DNA of 64,000 nucleotides from Paenarthrobacter nicotinovorans (GTDB lineage Bacteria > Actinomycetota > Actinomycetes > Actinomycetales > Micrococcaceae). Position 1 is the stretch's first letter; each line of letters begins with the position of its first letter. Under the pieces are notes generated by a model that saw only the letters and a program-made list of their open reading frames with translations, did no database searches and had not been told where the DNA came from. The DNA lies in assembly GCF_007670255.1 (NCBI RefSeq), contig NZ_SZVS01000012.1:62001-126000 (forward strand), in the 5' to 3' direction. Made by a program: the position numbers and the translations under genes. Shown here piece by piece: positions 1-9,978 of this stretch.

Positions 1-29
1 ATCAATGCGAGAGAAGACCATCAAATGGC

Positions 30-866
30 TTAGAGCCAGCCCATGGGGTCGACGACTTCGCCGTTGACCTGGACCTCGAAGTGGAGGTGGCAGCCGGTGG
101 AGGCGCCAGTGGTGCCGCTCAGGGCGACGGTGTCGCCACGGTTGACCGTCTGGCCCACCTGGACGTTGAACGAGGACAGGTGGTTGTACGTGGTCTCCAG
201 GCCATTGCCGTGGTCCACCACAACGCGGTTGCCTCCGCCGTACTCGTGCCATCCGGCGAAGGTCACTTTGCCTGCGGCGGCAGCATGGACGGCCGTGCCG
301 CACTGGGCCACGAAGTCCTGCCCGCGGTGGAAGTCTCCGGTCCCACCGGTCAGGGGGCTGACGCGGTAACCGAAGGGAGATGCCGTGACCAGGGAGTCAA
401 GTGGGCTGCCCAGGGTTCCAAGGGAAGAAGCCCGCTGGATGCTGCCGGCGGACTGGGCGCTGAGCAGTTGCTTCAGCTTTCCATCGGGGTCGGCGGCGGT
501 GGCAACAGCTGCACGGCTGAAGTCGATTTTGGCCGATGCTGCCGCGGAAACCTCGGGCTGGCTTCCTACGGGGCCGCCAACGGCGAGGGCGGATTCGGTC
601 TGGCCCGATTCCGAGGTGGCCATGACGGGGCTGGTAGCCGGCAGCCCGACAGTCAGGACAAGGCCGGTGGCGGCAAGCGCAACTCCGGCCTTCTGCCCGA
701 CGCCACTTGCTGCGGCGAAGTCGGCAACCTGGCGCATCGGGCTCTTACGGCGGCGCACCTGACGTTCGGTGTCGCGCGGCCGGATCTCCGATACAACGCG
801 GGCTGGCCGCAGCTCAGTAGCGGGGCCGGACGCGCGGCGGCGGCCCCTGACGTTCTGCGATGTCAA
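30..866 (-). CDS. M23 family metallopeptidase (peptidoglycan endopeptidase)
   Basis: Predicted cell-wall hydrolase of the LytM/M23 zinc endopeptidase family, acting outside the membrane on peptidoglycan cross-bridges. The basic N-terminus (about residues 1-45) precedes one hydrophobic segment (about 59-80) that could be a signal anchor, then an Ala-rich linker. The catalytic domain covers about residues 160-278. Its zinc-site motifs are complete: HRGQD (His180, Asp184), NHLS (His229) and CHLHFEV (His260, His262). I chose the TTG at 866 because an AGAGAGG Shine-Dalgarno lies about 8 bases upstream; an in-frame TTG at 884 has none. The gene sits directly behind a c-di-AMP riboswitch, so wall hydrolysis is likely coupled to c-di-AMP. 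Family assignment is firm; the exact bond cleaved is not known. Confidence 0.93.
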   Translation of the reverse strand: MTSQNVRGRRRASGPATELRPARVVSEIRPRDTERQVRRRKSPMRQVADFAAASGVGQKAGVALAATGLVLTVGLPATSPVMATSESGQTESALAVGGPVGSQPEVSAAASAKIDFSRAAVATAADPDGKLKQLLSAQSAGSIQRASSLGTLGSPLDSLVTASPFGYRVSPLTGGTGDFHRGQDFVAQCGTAVHAAAAGKVTFAGWHEYGGGNRVVVDHGNGLETTYNHLSSFNVQVGQTVNRGDTVALSGTTGASTGCHLHFEVQVNGEVVDPMGWL

Positions 867-886
867 ACTCTGTTCCTCTCTCAAAA

Positions 887-1115
887 GCCTGCGAAGTTAG
901 CTGTCGGATTCGGGTCAGAGAGTTCAAAGACCCGGTCCGCACAAAGCACTCACGGCACACAGGTATCCCAAGGGAGACTTGCGTAAGTGGGCACTTCTGC
1001 TGCGGACTTCACCCCAAGGCTGCTTCTTTAGACAGCCGCTTGTGGTTCCCCCGCCTCTGCCAGTGGTGGTGGTTCACCCAATCCGCTGGCAGAGCTCGGC
1101 TCCGGATCAGGTAAC
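887..1115 (-). promoter_or_regulatory. c-di-AMP riboswitch (ydaO/yuaA class) upstream of the M23 peptidase
   Basis: Read on the minus strand, the leader contains GAGCCGAGCTCTGCC, GGCAGAGGCGGGGGAACC, TTGGGGTGAA and a 3' block CCGACAGCTAACTTCGCAGGC-like end (last conserved base at 887). These are the conserved blocks of the ydaO-yuaA aptamer in the expected order. It ends a few bases before the Shine-Dalgarno of the peptidase, so translational control is possible. This riboswitch class is known to control wall-remodelling enzymes in Actinobacteria. The outer 5' boundary is approximate. Confidence 0.9.
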
Positions 1116-1305
1116 GCTTTGGTATCAGCGCTAGTAGATAACTATAGGGGATTAAGACCCTCGGTAATAAATTCGTTATCAACAGAAAACGCGCCTGCGG
1201 CGGTGGCCCCTTATCACTCTTTCCAAAAAAGTGCAGGTCACACGCGCGCAGGCAGCGCAAAAGTGAGGTTTGACACGTGAATTTTCGACGCCGGGAGGCG
1301 GCTGG

Positions 1306-2001
1306 TCAGTTGAGGGAGACGAAGACGTGCGCGGCAACTTCCGGCGGAAGCTCCAAGGCGCCTTCGATGCCGGGCACACGGACCGAGATGTATTCGCCAA
1401 CCCGCTCAAGGGACACCGGCGCTCCGGGACGGATCCCGCCCTCGTCCAACTGGGTCAGGAGTTCGGGCTCAACCTGGATGGGCTCGGCCAGCCTCGTGAT
1501 GACCACGCGTGAATCCGCAGCGTACCCGTCCATGGCCTGGAGGAGGTTGACGTCGATCCTGGGGAACTGCTGGCCGGTCAGGCCACCCAGCGCTTCCAGT
1601 CCGGGAATCGGATTGCCGTAAGGAGACTCGGTGGGGTGTTCAAGGAGTTCGTAGAGGCGGCGTTCGACGCGTTCGCTCATCACGTGCTCCCAGCGGCACG
1701 CTTCATCGTGCACGTAGGCCCAGTCGAGACCGATGACATCGGCCAGGAGACGCTCGGCCAAGCGGTGCTTGCGCATGACTTCGGTGGCGCGTTTACGGCC
1801 AACCTCGGTCAGTTCCAGGTGGCGGTCGTTCGAGACGATCACCAGGCCATCGCGCTCCATGCGGCCGATGGTCTGCGAGACCGTGGGGCCGGAGTGCCGC
1901 AGCCGTTCGGCAATACGGGCCCTGAGCGCCACAATGTTTTCTTCTTCAAGCTCCAAAATGGTCCGAAGATACATCTCAGTGGTATCGATCAGATCCGTCA
2001 T
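1306..2001 (-). CDS. ideR: Iron-dependent DtxR/IdeR family transcriptional repressor
   Basis: Fe(II)-activated repressor of iron uptake genes. The 231-residue protein has an N-terminal winged helix (about 1-65), a dimerisation and metal-binding domain (about 66-140), and a C-terminal SH3-like domain. The metal ligands fall at the same numbers as in DtxR: Met10, His79, Glu83, His98, Cys102, Glu105 and His106 (motif VHDEACRWEHVMS). The ATG at 2001 is preceded by GAGGAG at good spacing; the open frame continues upstream to 2160 but lacks a family-like N-terminus. A candidate target, a siderophore-interacting protein with an iron box, lies at 22374 in this window. Confidence 0.95.
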   Translation of the reverse strand: MTDLIDTTEMYLRTILELEEENIVALRARIAERLRHSGPTVSQTIGRMERDGLVIVSNDRHLELTEVGRKRATEVMRKHRLAERLLADVIGLDWAYVHDEACRWEHVMSERVERRLYELLEHPTESPYGNPIPGLEALGGLTGQQFPRIDVNLLQAMDGYAADSRVVITRLAEPIQVEPELLTQLDEGGIRPGAPVSLERVGEYISVRVPGIEGALELPPEVAAHVFVSLN

Positions 2002-3446
<1,445 letters not shown>

Positions 3447-3461
3447 CCCGCGGAATTGGAC

Positions 3462-3492
3462 GGAGCCGCCCGGGTTACTCCCGGGCGGCTCC
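3462..3492 (+). terminator. Rho-independent terminator after serC
   Basis: A perfect 13-bp stem (GGAGCCGCCCGGG at 3462-3474 and its complement at 3480-3492) with a 5-base loop, followed by CTCGTTTA. It lies 16 bases past the serC stop. Confidence 0.85.
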
Positions 3493-3586
3493 CTCGTTTA
3501 ATGCCGGCGCGTTCGTTTAATGCCGGCACGGCCAAACCGCTTTCGACGCCGAAACTTCCGGCGGCAGCGAAGTGTTTCCGCCGTGC

Positions 3587-4210
3587 TTATTCAGCCCCGG
3601 CTTCGTCCTGATCCGCGGTGGTGTCCTCTGCCCCCGCGACTTCCGCTTCGTCGTCGTCCTCGTTTTCGGAGGGGCCGATGGCCTCATCTTCGGCAGCCTG
3701 CACAGACTCCTCCGAAACGTCGCCCTCGGTTTCCTCCACCAACGGAGTCTCGTCCTCGGGGCGGACGCGTTTGGCCCACGGCACCCATTCCGGTGCCAGG
3801 ATGGAATCCTCGGACGGCAGCAGGCCGAGCTCACTGACCGTGACGATCTTGGAGCGCGAGTTACGGGTCACCACGGCGTACCACTGCCAGCCGCCGTAGC
3901 CTGCAAGCTTGGATTCGAACAGGTGGGTGACTACCCGGTCGCCTTCCGATTTGGCGCCCAGATGCTCCCCGACCTCCCCCGGCTTGGCGATGCCCTCCAC
4001 TGCCTTGCGGGCAGTATCGACGGCGGCAGCCAGGAAAGCATCCGGCTTGCCCGTGCGCCACACGGGCACTCCGGCACGTGGCTTGGCGGCCGCAGGCTTC
4101 CGCGAGGAAGCTTCGCCGGTGGCAGGAGTGCGGGCACCACGAGGACCAGCCCCGGTGTTACCCAGGGCATCCGTGGCCGGCGTAGTTTCCTGTGCGGATT
4201 CCGAGGTCAT
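3587..4210 (-). CDS. DUF3027 domain-containing protein
   Basis: A 207-residue protein with an Ala/Pro/Lys-rich N-terminus, a central conserved region (about residues 50-140, including GYGGWQWYAVVTR and LAPEWVPWAKRVRP), and a very acidic C-terminal tail. This matches the actinobacterial DUF3027 family, whose function is unknown. The start ATG at 4210 lies 7 bases after the stop of the cold-shock gene, so the two are probably co-transcribed. A comparable cold-shock/DUF3027/XPB neighbourhood occurs in mycobacteria (recalled, not checked). Confidence 0.85.
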   Translation of the reverse strand: MTSESAQETTPATDALGNTGAGPRGARTPATGEASSRKPAAAKPRAGVPVWRTGKPDAFLAAAVDTARKAVEGIAKPGEVGEHLGAKSEGDRVVTHLFESKLAGYGGWQWYAVVTRNSRSKIVTVSELGLLPSEDSILAPEWVPWAKRVRPEDETPLVEETEGDVSEESVQAAEDEAIGPSENEDDDEAEVAGAEDTTADQDEAGAE

Positions 4211-4217
4211 GGCAGTC

Positions 4218-4601
4218 CTAGGCTTCCAGCTCGTCGGCAACCTTGCGCAGCGCCATGCTGATGGCCTTGGCCTTGTTGCCATCGGGGTACTTGCCCGAAG
4301 ACAAGGAACCGGACAGGTTGTCCAGGACAGTGACGAGGTCCTGCACCATTGGGGCAAGGTCCTTGGCGTTCATGCGCTTGGCCTTGGCGATGGACGGGGT
4401 CTTTTCCAGCACGCGAAGGCCCAGTGCCTGTGCACCGCGGCGACCATCCGCCACGCCGAACTCCACCCGGGTACCGGCCTTCAGCTCGGTTACACCCGCG
4501 GGCAGGGACGTCTTGGGCAGGAAGACTTCCTGGCCGTCTTCAGCCGCGAGGAAGCCGAAGCCCTTTTCCTTGTCATACCACTTGACCTTGCCGGTAGGCA
4601 C
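4218..4601 (-). CDS. CspB-like cold-shock domain protein with C-terminal extension
   Basis: RNA-binding cold-shock domain (about residues 1-65) with RNP1-like KGFGFLAAEDG and RNP2-like VFLPKTSL, followed by a roughly 60-residue helical extension. At 127 residues it resembles the longer actinobacterial CspB type, not the 67-residue CspA type at 19960. The GTG start at 4601 gives the usual MPTGKVKWYD beginning and has AAGG upstream; the open frame continues to 4685 without family resemblance. It likely forms an operon with the DUF3027 gene. Confidence 0.88.
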   Translation of the reverse strand: MPTGKVKWYDKEKGFGFLAAEDGQEVFLPKTSLPAGVTELKAGTRVEFGVADGRRGAQALGLRVLEKTPSIAKAKRMNAKDLAPMVQDLVTVLDNLSGSLSSGKYPDGNKAKAISMALRKVADELEA

Positions 4602-4825
4602 GTAATCAACCTTCTTCGTTCTTGCTTGGGAGACACGCCGGGCCGCTACCGCATCCGCAGATAGCTGCGGGATCGAGGGTGACAACCCGGTCCGTGTTGG
4701 TCTGTTCCTTCAAGGTTATCCTGCCGGACCCCCTATTCCCGCTTTCTCCCGCCCTGCACCGGCAACGTACTGCGTCATGTGCGGGACCCGTCCACTCCCG
4801 TCAGGCTGCTGCTAGCGTTGATGCC

Positions 4826-5041
4826 ATGACTTCCCCGGGTTACCGCCGCCCCCTCATGATGGTCGCTGCTGCCATCACCGTCCTTTCCCTGGCCGCTGTG
4901 GCCGCAGTCATCGCGGTGGCCTACAACGGCGGCGCCGCGCCCGTCTGGGTTACGTCCACTGCCCTCTACGGCTTGCCCGTGGCTTTCATGCTCGCGGTGG
5001 TCCTGGTGCTCGACGCCGTCCGTCAACGCCGCCGGCAATAG
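4826..5041 (+). CDS. Small two-helix membrane protein, unknown function
   Basis: A 71-residue predicted protein with two hydrophobic segments (about residues 10-32 and 42-64) and a basic C-terminal tail (RQRRRQ). It starts at ATG 4826 with a weak ribosome-binding site and ends 53 bases before the helicase-associated gene. I do not recognise a specific family. The hydrophobic pattern supports a real membrane protein. Confidence 0.65.
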   Translation: MTSPGYRRPLMMVAAAITVLSLAAVAAVIAVAYNGGAAPVWVTSTALYGLPVAFMLAVVLVLDAVRQRRRQ

Positions 5042-5094
5042 CACCATCCCGCCGGGACGGGCAGGAGCGGCCCGGGGGCGGTAACGTTGGATTG

Positions 5095-7560
5095 ATGTCC
5101 CTTATTCGCGCGCTCAGCAAGGAACTGGAAGCGCGCAGCGACAACTCGCTGCGGGCTTTGTTTGCCGCGCGACCGGACCTCATCTCCCCCATGGCGCCGG
5201 ACTTCGCCGCGTTGGCTGCACGGGCAAGCGCCCGGGTCAGCGTCCAGCGGGCGCTGGAACGACTGAACAAGCCGGAAATGCAGGTTCTCGAAACCCTGCA
5301 CCTGTGCACGAATGCAGACACCGGGCACAGCATCTCGGCGGCCGGTTTGAAGAAGGTCATTGCCGGATCCACTCTTTCGGCCCTGGACCCGATCCTCGCC
5401 AAGCTGCAGGAGCTGGCCCTGATCCACCGGGCAGACCCGCCCCAGGGCTCGCCGCCAGCCACATCGCGACAACGCTTCTATCTCCCGGTGGGCAGCCTCA
5501 AGGACGTGATCGGTATCTACCCGGCGGGGCTGGGCAGGAGCTACACGGAACTTGTCCGCACGCAGCCGGCATTCGCCCAGCGGGTAGTCCACCTGGTGGC
5601 CGAGCTGCACCAAAGCGGCGCCGGAATCCACCCGGCCAGCACGCCCATGGATGCCGCACTGGCACTCCAACGCTGGACCTCCACTCCGGAGAACCTCCGC
5701 GCCATCCTTTCCACCGCTCCGGAGCGGACGGTTGGCCTGCTGGACAAGTTCGGCAGCTGGGCCATGGGCGCAGTACCCCAGGCCCAACGGCGGGCGTCCG
5801 TGAGCCACGAAAGCCACGACGTCGGGCCTATCGACTGGCTGTTGGCGCGCGGGCTGTTGGTTCCGCTGGATGCCGGCCACGTGGAGCTGCCCCACAGCGT
5901 CGGCCTCGCATTGCGAGGCGGTGCGATCATTGACGATTTCACTTTGGCGCCGCCCGTACCGGAACTGGGCCACACCAGCGCGGCGCTGCGCCGCAATGCC
6001 GCCATGGGCGCCATCGCCGAAACGTTGCGCCTGACCAATGAGCTGCTGTTCGCGGTTCGCGAGCAGCCCCTGTCCACGCTGAGGAGCGGCGGGGTCGGTG
6101 TGAGGGAGCTGAGGCGCCTTGCTGAGTCGATCCGCCTGGGAGTGCACGAGACCGCGGTCCTGCTGGAGCTTTGTGCTTTGTCCGGTCTCGTGCGGCTCGA
6201 TGTGGACAGTTCCACCTGGATCCAGCCGCCATCCCTGGAATGGCTCACTTTGCCCCGCCAGGAGCAGTGGCTGTGGCTGGTCAATGCCTGGTTGGCCAGC
6301 GAGCGCGCCCCGTCGTTGGTGGGGCAGCCGCTGACTGGTCCGTCGTCTTCTGCTGCCCATCATGGCGCGGCCGGCACCACCATCAACGCCTTGTCCGCCG
6401 AGGCCCAGCGGCCCGATGCCCCGGTGGTCCGGCGGAGGGTCCTTGAGATTCTTAACGAGCTGACAGTCGAGGCGGCAGCTCCGGACGGCAAGGCCCCGGT
6501 ACTGGATGCGAGGGCAGTCCTGCAGCGGGCCGAATGGGCCCAGCCTAGGATGTCGCGGCGCTTCAGTTCCCTGGTGCGCGGCATTCTCGAAGAGGCCGCA
6601 TTGCTGGGTCTGATGGGTTCCGGTGCGCTGACTCAGCTGGGCTCTGCCATCGCCGCTTCCCAGCCGGAAACGGCCATGACCATCCTTGGCGAGCACCTCC
6701 CGGCCGCTGTGAACCATATCCTGCTGCAGGCTGACCTGACAGCCGTCGCCCCGGGCTACCTCGCGCCGGAGCTGGGCGGGACGCTGCAGCTGATGGCCGA
6801 CGCCGAAGGGCAGGGTCCGGCGTCGATCTACCGGTTCTCCGCCACCACCATCCGCAGGGCCCTCGACGCCGGACAGGATGCGGAATCGCTGCTGGCCTTC
6901 CTCCGTGAGCACTCGGCGACGGACGTGCCCCAACCCTTGGCGTACCTCATCCAGGACACTGCGTCCCGGCACGGCCGGATACGTGTGGGGACGAGCGCCA
7001 GCTTCATCCAAAGCGACGACGAATCTGCCATTTCCGAGCTCCTGGAGGAAGCCCGGACCTCCGCCCTGAGCCTGGTGCGGATTGCCCCTACCGTGCTCAC
7101 GTCCTCGGCCAGCCCACGGGAAACGGCCCGTGTCCTGCGCGAGCTGGGACTCTCACCCGCCGTGCAGGACGCCGAGCCCGCCGTCGTGCGTTTCAAGCGG
7201 ACCACAGCGTTGCCGGGGAGCGCGCGCCCCGTTTACACGGCACCCCGGACGGCACCGCCGGACGACGACGTCGAGGCGCAGCTTGTGGTTCTTCGGCAGC
7301 ATCGTGCCGTCCCGGCCGAGGCGACGGGCGAAGCATCCACGCAACTGGGCCTGGAGACCCTGCAAACGGCCATCCGGCTCAAGCAGGCAGTCACGATGAA
7401 CGTGGTGGACAGCTTGGGGAATGCCAACACCGAAACGGTTGTTCCAGTATCCGTCTCCGGTGGACGCGTGCGGGTGTTCGATCCCGCAAAGGACACTGAA
7501 CGCGTGTTGTCCATCCACCGGATCATCGATGTGGAACCCGCAGGGGAACTGCGTTCATGA
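5095..7560 (+). CDS. Helicase-associated domain protein (XPB partner)
   Basis: An 821-residue protein without helicase motifs. The C-terminal third carries the conserved helicase-associated region, ending in repeats of VDSLGN/VSVSGGRVRVFDPAKD character. It directly precedes an XPB helicase, as in many Actinobacteria, where the two are thought to act together in DNA repair or transcription (function inferred from context only). The ATG at 5095 is used; TTG at 5092 is adjacent and in frame. It is long, full and undisturbed. Confidence 0.85.
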   Translation: MSLIRALSKELEARSDNSLRALFAARPDLISPMAPDFAALAARASARVSVQRALERLNKPEMQVLETLHLCTNADTGHSISAAGLKKVIAGSTLSALDPILAKLQELALIHRADPPQGSPPATSRQRFYLPVGSLKDVIGIYPAGLGRSYTELVRTQPAFAQRVVHLVAELHQSGAGIHPASTPMDAALALQRWTSTPENLRAILSTAPERTVGLLDKFGSWAMGAVPQAQRRASVSHESHDVGPIDWLLARGLLVPLDAGHVELPHSVGLALRGGAIIDDFTLAPPVPELGHTSAALRRNAAMGAIAETLRLTNELLFAVREQPLSTLRSGGVGVRELRRLAESIRLGVHETAVLLELCALSGLVRLDVDSSTWIQPPSLEWLTLPRQEQWLWLVNAWLASERAPSLVGQPLTGPSSSAAHHGAAGTTINALSAEAQRPDAPVVRRRVLEILNELTVEAAAPDGKAPVLDARAVLQRAEWAQPRMSRRFSSLVRGILEEAALLGLMGSGALTQLGSAIAASQPETAMTILGEHLPAAVNHILLQADLTAVAPGYLAPELGGTLQLMADAEGQGPASIYRFSATTIRRALDAGQDAESLLAFLREHSATDVPQPLAYLIQDTASRHGRIRVGTSASFIQSDDESAISELLEEARTSALSLVRIAPTVLTSSASPRETARVLRELGLSPAVQDAEPAVVRFKRTTALPGSARPVYTAPRTAPPDDDVEAQLVVLRQHRAVPAEATGEASTQLGLETLQTAIRLKQAVTMNVVDSLGNANTETVVPVSVSGGRVRVFDPAKDTERVLSIHRIIDVEPAGELRS

Positions 7561-7601
7561 CAACAGCGTTGTCCGCTAAACCGCACCCTGATGGTGCCCA
7601 A

Positions 7602-7641
7602 GTGAGGATTCAACTGTGAACGTGAGGATCAGGCTGTGAAC
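7602..7641 (+). repeat. Tandem 20-bp duplication of an RBS/start module
   Basis: Two adjacent 20-bp units (7602-7621 and 7622-7641) match at 16 of 20 positions, each having GTGAGGAT then CTGTGAAC. Unit 2 contains the GAGGAT and the GTG start of the XPB gene. Unit 1 offers an equivalent GTG at 7616 that opens a 7-codon frame whose TGA overlaps the XPB GTG. Confidence 0.8.
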
Positions 7642-9294
7642 GACGGTCCGCTGATCGTACAAAGTGACAAGACCATATTGCTGGAAGTCGACCACGAGCT
7701 CGCCACCGAAGCCCGGCACGCCATTGCCGCTTTCGCCGAACTGGAACGCGCCCCGGAACACATGCACAGCTACCGGCTCACGCCGTTGGGCTTGTGGAAT
7801 GCCCGCGCCGCGGGGCTGGACGCCGAGCAAGTGCTGGACACCCTGCTGAAGTACTCACGGTTCCCGGTGCCGCACGCGCTGCTGATCGACATCGAAGAGA
7901 CCATGTCCCGCTATGGCCGCCTGCGGTTGGAGAAGGACCCGCAGCACGGCTTGGTGATGCGCACCGATGACTACCCCGTACTGGAGGAGGTCATCCGCGC
8001 CAAGAAGATTGCTCCCCTGCTCGGGCCGCGGATTGACGGCGAAACCGTAGTGGTGCACTCCTCGCAGCGGGGGCAACTGAAGCAGCTGCTCCTCAAGCTC
8101 GGGTGGCCCGCAGAAGACCTGGCCGGGTACGTCGACGGGCAACCGCACCTGATCATGCTCGACGAAAGCGGCTGGCAGTTGCGGCCGTACCAGAAGCTGG
8201 CCACGGAGAACTTCTGGGCCGGCGGCAGCGGCGTCGTCGTACTTCCTTGCGGTGCCGGAAAGACCTTGGTGGGGGCGGCGGCAATGGCGACGTCCTCCAC
8301 CACCACCCTGATCCTGGTGACCAACACTGTTTCCGCGCGACAGTGGAAGGACGAGCTCCTCAAGAGGACCTCCCTGACGGAGGATGAAATCGGCGAGTAC
8401 TCCGGTTCCGTCAAGGAAGTCCGCCCGGTCACCATCGCCACCTACCAGGTCCTGACAACCAAGCGTGGCGGCCTGTATCCGCACTTGGAACTCGTGGACG
8501 GGCACGACTGGGGACTTATCATCTATGACGAAGTCCATCTGCTGCCTGCCCCGATCTTCCGCATGACAGCGGATCTGCAGGCCCGGCGCAGGCTTGGCCT
8601 CACCGCAACGCTTGTCCGTGAGGACGGCCGGGAGGGCGAGGTCTTCAGCCTTATTGGACCCAAGCGCTACGACGCTCCTTGGAAGGACATCGAGGCCCAG
8701 GGCTACATCGCGCCCGCGGACTGCGTCGAAGTCCGCGTGGACCTGCCCCGGGACGAACGCGTGGCGTACGCGATGGCCGATGACGCAGACAAGTACCGCC
8801 TCTGCGCAACGTCCGAGACCAAGACCCAGCTGGTGGAGGATCTGGTTGCCGTCCACAAGGGAGAGCAATTGCTGGTGATCGGACAGTACATTGACCAGCT
8901 GGACGAAATTGCAGAGCGCTTGGACGCACCCCTCATCAAGGGCGAAACCAGCGTCAAGGCCCGGCAGAAGCTCTTTGACGCGTTCCGCAAGGGCGAGATC
9001 CAGACGCTGGTGGTGTCCAAAGTGGCCAACTTTTCCATCGACCTTCCCGAAGCATCCGTAGCCATCCAGGTGTCAGGTTCCTTCGGCTCACGCCAGGAAG
9101 AGGCCCAGCGGCTGGGGCGTCTGCTCCGGCCAAAGCAGGACGGCCGCGCGGCCAGGTTCTACTCCTTGGTCGCCAGGGACACCCTGGACCAGGACTTTGC
9201 CGCCAAGCGCCAACGGTTCCTGGCCGAACAGGGTTACGCCTACCGCATCATGGATGCCAAGGACATCGGCAAGGACGTTGGACAGGAGCAGTAG
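7636..9294 (+). CDS. XPB/Ssl2-type DNA repair helicase (SF2)
   Basis: ATP-dependent 3'-5' DNA helicase of the XPB family. The N-terminal domain (about 1-170) resembles the damage-recognition region. Helicase domain 1 holds Walker A LPCGAGKT (Lys209), motif II DEVH (Asp298) and the XPB-specific RED motif in TLVREDGREGEVF. Domain 2 ends with QEEAQRLGRLLRPK (motif VI). The full 552 residues are typical of bacterial XPB. The GTG at 7636 follows GAGGATCAGGCT. It lies 75 bases after the helicase-associated gene, with a short duplicated module between. Confidence 0.94.
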   Translation: MNDGPLIVQSDKTILLEVDHELATEARHAIAAFAELERAPEHMHSYRLTPLGLWNARAAGLDAEQVLDTLLKYSRFPVPHALLIDIEETMSRYGRLRLEKDPQHGLVMRTDDYPVLEEVIRAKKIAPLLGPRIDGETVVVHSSQRGQLKQLLLKLGWPAEDLAGYVDGQPHLIMLDESGWQLRPYQKLATENFWAGGSGVVVLPCGAGKTLVGAAAMATSSTTTLILVTNTVSARQWKDELLKRTSLTEDEIGEYSGSVKEVRPVTIATYQVLTTKRGGLYPHLELVDGHDWGLIIYDEVHLLPAPIFRMTADLQARRRLGLTATLVREDGREGEVFSLIGPKRYDAPWKDIEAQGYIAPADCVEVRVDLPRDERVAYAMADDADKYRLCATSETKTQLVEDLVAVHKGEQLLVIGQYIDQLDEIAERLDAPLIKGETSVKARQKLFDAFRKGEIQTLVVSKVANFSIDLPEASVAIQVSGSFGSRQEEAQRLGRLLRPKQDGRAARFYSLVARDTLDQDFAAKRQRFLAEQGYAYRIMDAKDIGKDVGQEQ

Positions 9295-9498
9295 ATTGGC
9301 CGGGGGAATGCACCTGCGGACCCTTGCTATTACCCTCCAACGAATTTACGATTCCTAGTGAAGCTCTCCGCCCGATGCGGCTGCCCCTGGTCCAGGCAGT
9401 CCGGCGGCCAGCCGCCGGCAGTGGGGGAAGCCCGCAGCCAGGGCGCCGACGGTTCACAGGCCTAGAAGAATCCGAGATTATTTCCCAGAGGATTCCCC

Positions 9499-9966
9499 AT
9501 GCGCAAAGCCCTCTTGGTTATTTCCGCAATCGTCCTGTTGTCAGCACTCGCACAGCTGTTTTTCGCAGGATATTTCCACTTCCAGAACACCATTGAAGCC
9601 CAGCGTGAAGCGGGCGTCTTCCACGTGATGAACGGCCAGTATGTCCTGCGCTACTCGGCACTGCTCGCCGCCATTGTGGCCGCCATTGCCAGGATGGGCG
9701 CCCGGACGATCTGGCTGGCCGCCGGAATTTTCCTGCTCTCCTGGGTCCAGTTGTTCATCTTCATCATTGGCGGCATGCTCACCGGCTCTTCGGAAGACTT
9801 CATCACGCCTTCTGGTTCATGGGTAGCTTCCATCCACCCCCTGACCGGGCTGTTGATCATCTTCATGTCCTATTGGCTCTTTACCCGTGCCCGCGCCGCG
9901 GCCCTCAATCCCCAGCCGCTACCGCCCAAGGCTTCGGATGCTTCTGCCACGCCCAGGACAGCCTGA
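9499..9966 (+). CDS. Four-helix membrane protein (possibly DUF6220)
   Basis: A 155-residue integral membrane protein with four predicted transmembrane helices (about residues 4-26, 50-68, 72-93 and 115-133) and a soluble Pro/Ala tail. The layout and motifs such as FHFQNT and HVMNGQY fit a DUF6220-like family, but this is a weak assignment. It ends 12 bases before the multicopper oxidase, suggesting an operon and a possible shared role in copper or redox handling. Confidence 0.75.
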   Translation: MRKALLVISAIVLLSALAQLFFAGYFHFQNTIEAQREAGVFHVMNGQYVLRYSALLAAIVAAIARMGARTIWLAAGIFLLSWVQLFIFIIGGMLTGSSEDFITPSGSWVASIHPLTGLLIIFMSYWLFTRARAAALNPQPLPPKASDASATPRTA

Positions 9967-9978
9967 ACCCGGGCAGCT

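Noticed and set aside
5023..7011. 662-codon minus-strand open frame
   Set aside because: It lies fully opposite the helicase-associated gene, with Gln/Arg/Gly-rich composition typical of antisense frames.
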